This document shows positions 62,178-64,000 of a stretch of 64,000 bases of DNA, one piece after another. How positions within the stretch are numbered: position 1 is the stretch's first letter; every line of letters starts with the position of its first letter. The stretch is from assembly GCF_051131155.1 (NCBI RefSeq), contig NZ_CP159508.1, forward strand, positions 3,720,001 through 3,784,000. The letters run 5' to 3'. The translations under genes were made by a program, and so were the position numbers. The notes under the pieces are model-generated. The model saw nothing but the letters and a program-made list of their open reading frames with translations. It searched no databases and was not told the DNA's origin. This DNA comes from Pseudanabaena minima. Its GTDB lineage: Bacteria; Cyanobacteriota; Cyanobacteriia; Pseudanabaenales; Pseudanabaenaceae.

Positions 62178-62795
62178 TTATCTCAAGAAACAAGCATGAA
62201 GCCACATCACCAACAAAATAATCACCATTTGGATCGAGCTAGGAAAAAATCCATCACCGACCAAACGGGACAGTACTAAAACTTGATTAGTCAAAGCTGC
62301 TAATATGACACCGATCGTAATTCCTGATAGGGAGATTAGCAAAGCTCGTCCAAAGCGATTTTCTTTACGGGTAAGCAAATAAACACTAGCAATTAACCCA
62401 AAGGATAACCATGTAGTAGCTGCGGGAACGAAAAAGCTTACTGCACCCAATCCCGTAAAAATTCCCAACGAAATATAAATATCTTTTTGGCTTGGGGTGT
62501 CTAATAGCCTCGACAACCAAGATGGTGCGCGTCGCTGCGTATTGTTTTGCATCGCAGCAGGGATCGCTGTAGACAGACGTTCAGGATAGCGGATACGATC
62601 AGGTACAGCAATCTTGCCTTCTTTACGGGCGCGTAAACGATCCATAAGGATGGCATCGTAAGCAACCTCGATCGCTTCTTGTTGCGACTCGTCCCCCTCA
62701 TATTCGCGCAATAGGCGATCGCGTGCATCGCGCACTTCCTCAAAGGAGGCTTCGTCATTGACTCCTAGTTTTTCGTAGGGAGTTGGTTCGCTCAT
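62178..62795 (-). CDS. CPP1-like membrane protein (J-like chaperone of POR family)
   Basis: The 205-residue protein (ATG at 62795) starts SEPTPYEKLGVNDEASFEEV, a degenerate J-like domain, then REYEGDESQQEAIEVAYDAI. Four hydrophobic segments follow (IYISLGIFTGLGAVSFFVP, WLSFGLIASVYLLT, ALLISLSGITIGVILAAL, MVIILLVMWLHACFL). This is the CPP1-like family, whose plastid member protects protochlorophyllide oxidoreductase; the cyanobacterial role is inferred. The frame opens 19 codons upstream, but the family starts at this Met. Confidence 0.85.
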   Translation of the reverse strand: MSEPTPYEKLGVNDEASFEEVRDARDRLLREYEGDESQQEAIEVAYDAILMDRLRARKEGKIAVPDRIRYPERLSTAIPAAMQNNTQRRAPSWLSRLLDTPSQKDIYISLGIFTGLGAVSFFVPAATTWLSFGLIASVYLLTRKENRFGRALLISLSGITIGVILAALTNQVLVLSRLVGDGFFPSSIQMVIILLVMWLHACFLR

Positions 62796-62971
62796 TTTTC
62801 CAACTATGAATGTTTGTAGAGTTCGCTGTATATTTACTGAAAAAGTAGGCAAGCAACTGAATCAGAAAATAATATGTAGCTTAATGTCTAAACATAGTAT
62901 AACGTCTGCTTTCAAATACGTATCTAAACTTTGTGAATATCAATAAGAGTCTGTCACTGTGAGACGGACTT

Positions 62972-63676
62972 TTATGAATTATGGCTATATTTTTGTAAGA
63001 TCCATGCCCCAACTTCTGATTGAGATTTTTCGCGACTGAGTTTTAGGGCGGCTTCGAGATCAGCGATCGCTAAGCCACCTAACAATTTTGATACGGTAAT
63101 TTGCCGACTGCCACCATTCTCTAGCATTTCTAAAGCAATAATTTTCACCTCTTGGACATCAACTACCCAATATTCACTAGTCCCCAGTTGTTCATAAAGT
63201 AATCGCTTCTTACCTAAATCATCGCCGATGGTAGAACTAGATATTTCAATTACCAAATTCGGTACAGGCGATTCATCAAGACTAACAATAGAACTGCTGT
63301 GAGGTGCAAGGACTGATATTTCCCCAACATAGTAGGAAATATCTGGCTGACAACCTTGGACTCCTGTTTTGACATAACTAGCATTAAGTAATCCTACAAT
63401 CGGAATATTTTTTAATGTGCAGTATAGGGCAATCGCAAAATAAACAATGCCATTATCTTTTGCATGTTCAGAGCCAACAGGCATAGTTTCAATCCTCATT
63501 TGCTTAATTTGATTTTTGTCGAAGTAGCATCGAGCTTCTGCATATTGAGGATTTTCAAGAATCTGCACAAACTCATCCCATGTAGCGCTAATCCACTGAT
63601 CAGTGATGAGTGACAAAGATATTGAATCTTCTGGTTTTGTTTTTTGTGTGATGGAGGGAGGGGCGATCGCTGACAT
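62972..63676 (-). CDS. Uma2 family (DUF820) nuclease-like protein
   Basis: The 234-residue protein has the Uma2 core: WDEFVQILENPQYAEARCYF, GCQPDISYYVGE (the PD of PD-(D/E)XK), LVIEISSSTIGDDLGKKRLL (Glu and Lys), YEQLGTSEYWVVDV and IIALEML. It lacks the long coiled C-terminal tail of the other Uma2 protein in the window (18410-19237). Its function in the cell is unknown. It stands alone, with 176 bases to the CPP1-like start. Confidence 0.87.
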   Translation of the reverse strand: MSAIAPPSITQKTKPEDSISLSLITDQWISATWDEFVQILENPQYAEARCYFDKNQIKQMRIETMPVGSEHAKDNGIVYFAIALYCTLKNIPIVGLLNASYVKTGVQGCQPDISYYVGEISVLAPHSSSIVSLDESPVPNLVIEISSSTIGDDLGKKRLLYEQLGTSEYWVVDVQEVKIIALEMLENGGSRQITVSKLLGGLAIADLEAALKLSREKSQSEVGAWILQKYSHNS

Positions 63677-63767
63677 TTATTAGGCTCCTAAAAAATTAGC
63701 GTAATACCAATTCACAAAAGTATCGTTACACTTGTGTAAATTAAAAACCAAATCCAGTAAGGGTTTC

Positions 63768-63800
63768 AAAACACAAAATAGCGTAGCCATTTTGTGTTTT
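63768..63800. repeat. Short inverted repeat
   Basis: AAAACACAAAAT and ATTTTGTGTTTT pair around AGCGTAGCC. It lies upstream of the Uma2 gene, in the final 324-base stretch without a gene. Confidence 0.6.
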
Positions 63801-63911
63801 GGCTTAACAGAATGAAAAACACAAAGTTTCCTTTATCCTAATTAACATTTTTGCAATATCTTGAACAAGTCTTCATTTTTTGACTGAGTAATCCTAAAAA
63901 TTGATTAAACA

Positions 63912-64000
63912 TAGCAAAGCAAGTTTTGCTTAGGATATAAAACCCAAGAATCGAGTGGCGGCGCGAAGCGCCGCCACTCGATTCTTGGGTTTTGGTTTGT
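63912..64000. repeat. Family A palindromic element with variant end, at the right edge
   Basis: The left end is TAGCAAAGCAAGTTTTGCTT, followed by hairpin 63939-63993 with core GGCGGCGCGAAGCGCCGCC and middle GAATCGAGT. The middle is identical to that of the copy at 26001-26053, which also has this variant end. The element runs off the window. Confidence 0.8.

Overview
The window comes from a cyanobacterium. It encodes phycobilisome linkers, a CcaS/CcaR-type light-colour two-component pair, a photosystem II S4-domain protein, a CPP1-like protein, XisI, Uma2 nucleases and DUF3386/DUF3352 proteins. The HIP1 octamer GCGATCGC is scattered everywhere. The many short palindromic elements and the linker set are compatible with a Pseudanabaena-like organism, but the genus is inference. 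No rRNA, tRNA or CRISPR array was recognised.

Layout. 0-6 kb: two decayed gene ends (a NACHT fragment and a DUF2887/Rpn-type fragment), then two tandem secreted TPR-CHAT protease-like paralogues. 6.5-12.1 kb: a chromatic-acclimation cassette of a CcaS-like cyanobacteriochrome kinase, a membrane rod linker CpcL, a CpeD-like rod linker and a divergent CcaR-like regulator, with an 11-bp tandem G-box-like site between the last two. 12.5-17.8 kb: metH followed by a tight ATPase/DUF3226 pair. 18-31 kb: ordinary genes (GGCT, Uma2, tandem AAA ATPase, DUF3386, DUF3352, PatA-like regulator, pRiA4b ORF-3-like protein, proS). 31-43.7 kb: an accessory region with toxin-antitoxin pairs, xisI beside a fossil xisH end, a NACHT-HEAT protein with a small motif partner, and a DUF488/DUF488/dual-OB operon, interrupted by two housekeeping genes (PRC-barrel and S4). 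43.8-53.3 kb: gltB, small membrane and periplasmic proteins, ccdA, and a type III polyketide synthase with a methyltransferase. 53.4-60.2 kb: a RAYT transposase beside a 1.6-kb array of 274-bp tandem repeats, a caspase-like/STAND-FGE pair in which the caspase gene is frameshifted, a RelE/Phd-type pair and a Trypco1-like protein. 60.3-64 kb: nadE, a CPP1-like gene and a Uma2 gene.

Three signals stand out. (1) A roughly 25-residue beta-type motif (VGQxVxGxxxVxGDNIxTQNN) occurs at the C-terminus of the NACHT-HEAT protein, at the N-terminus of its small neighbour, and in the middle of the distant caspase protein. This suggests a shared homotypic, amyloid-like coupling module. (2) Dispersed 105-112-bp palindromic elements keep constant ends and cores while the middle of the stem differs between copies yet stays almost perfectly paired. 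(3) The ccaS-cpcL-linker-ccaR cassette looks like a complete green/red light module.

Intergenic spaces are dominated by these hairpins, and many sit just past stop codons where they may act as terminators.
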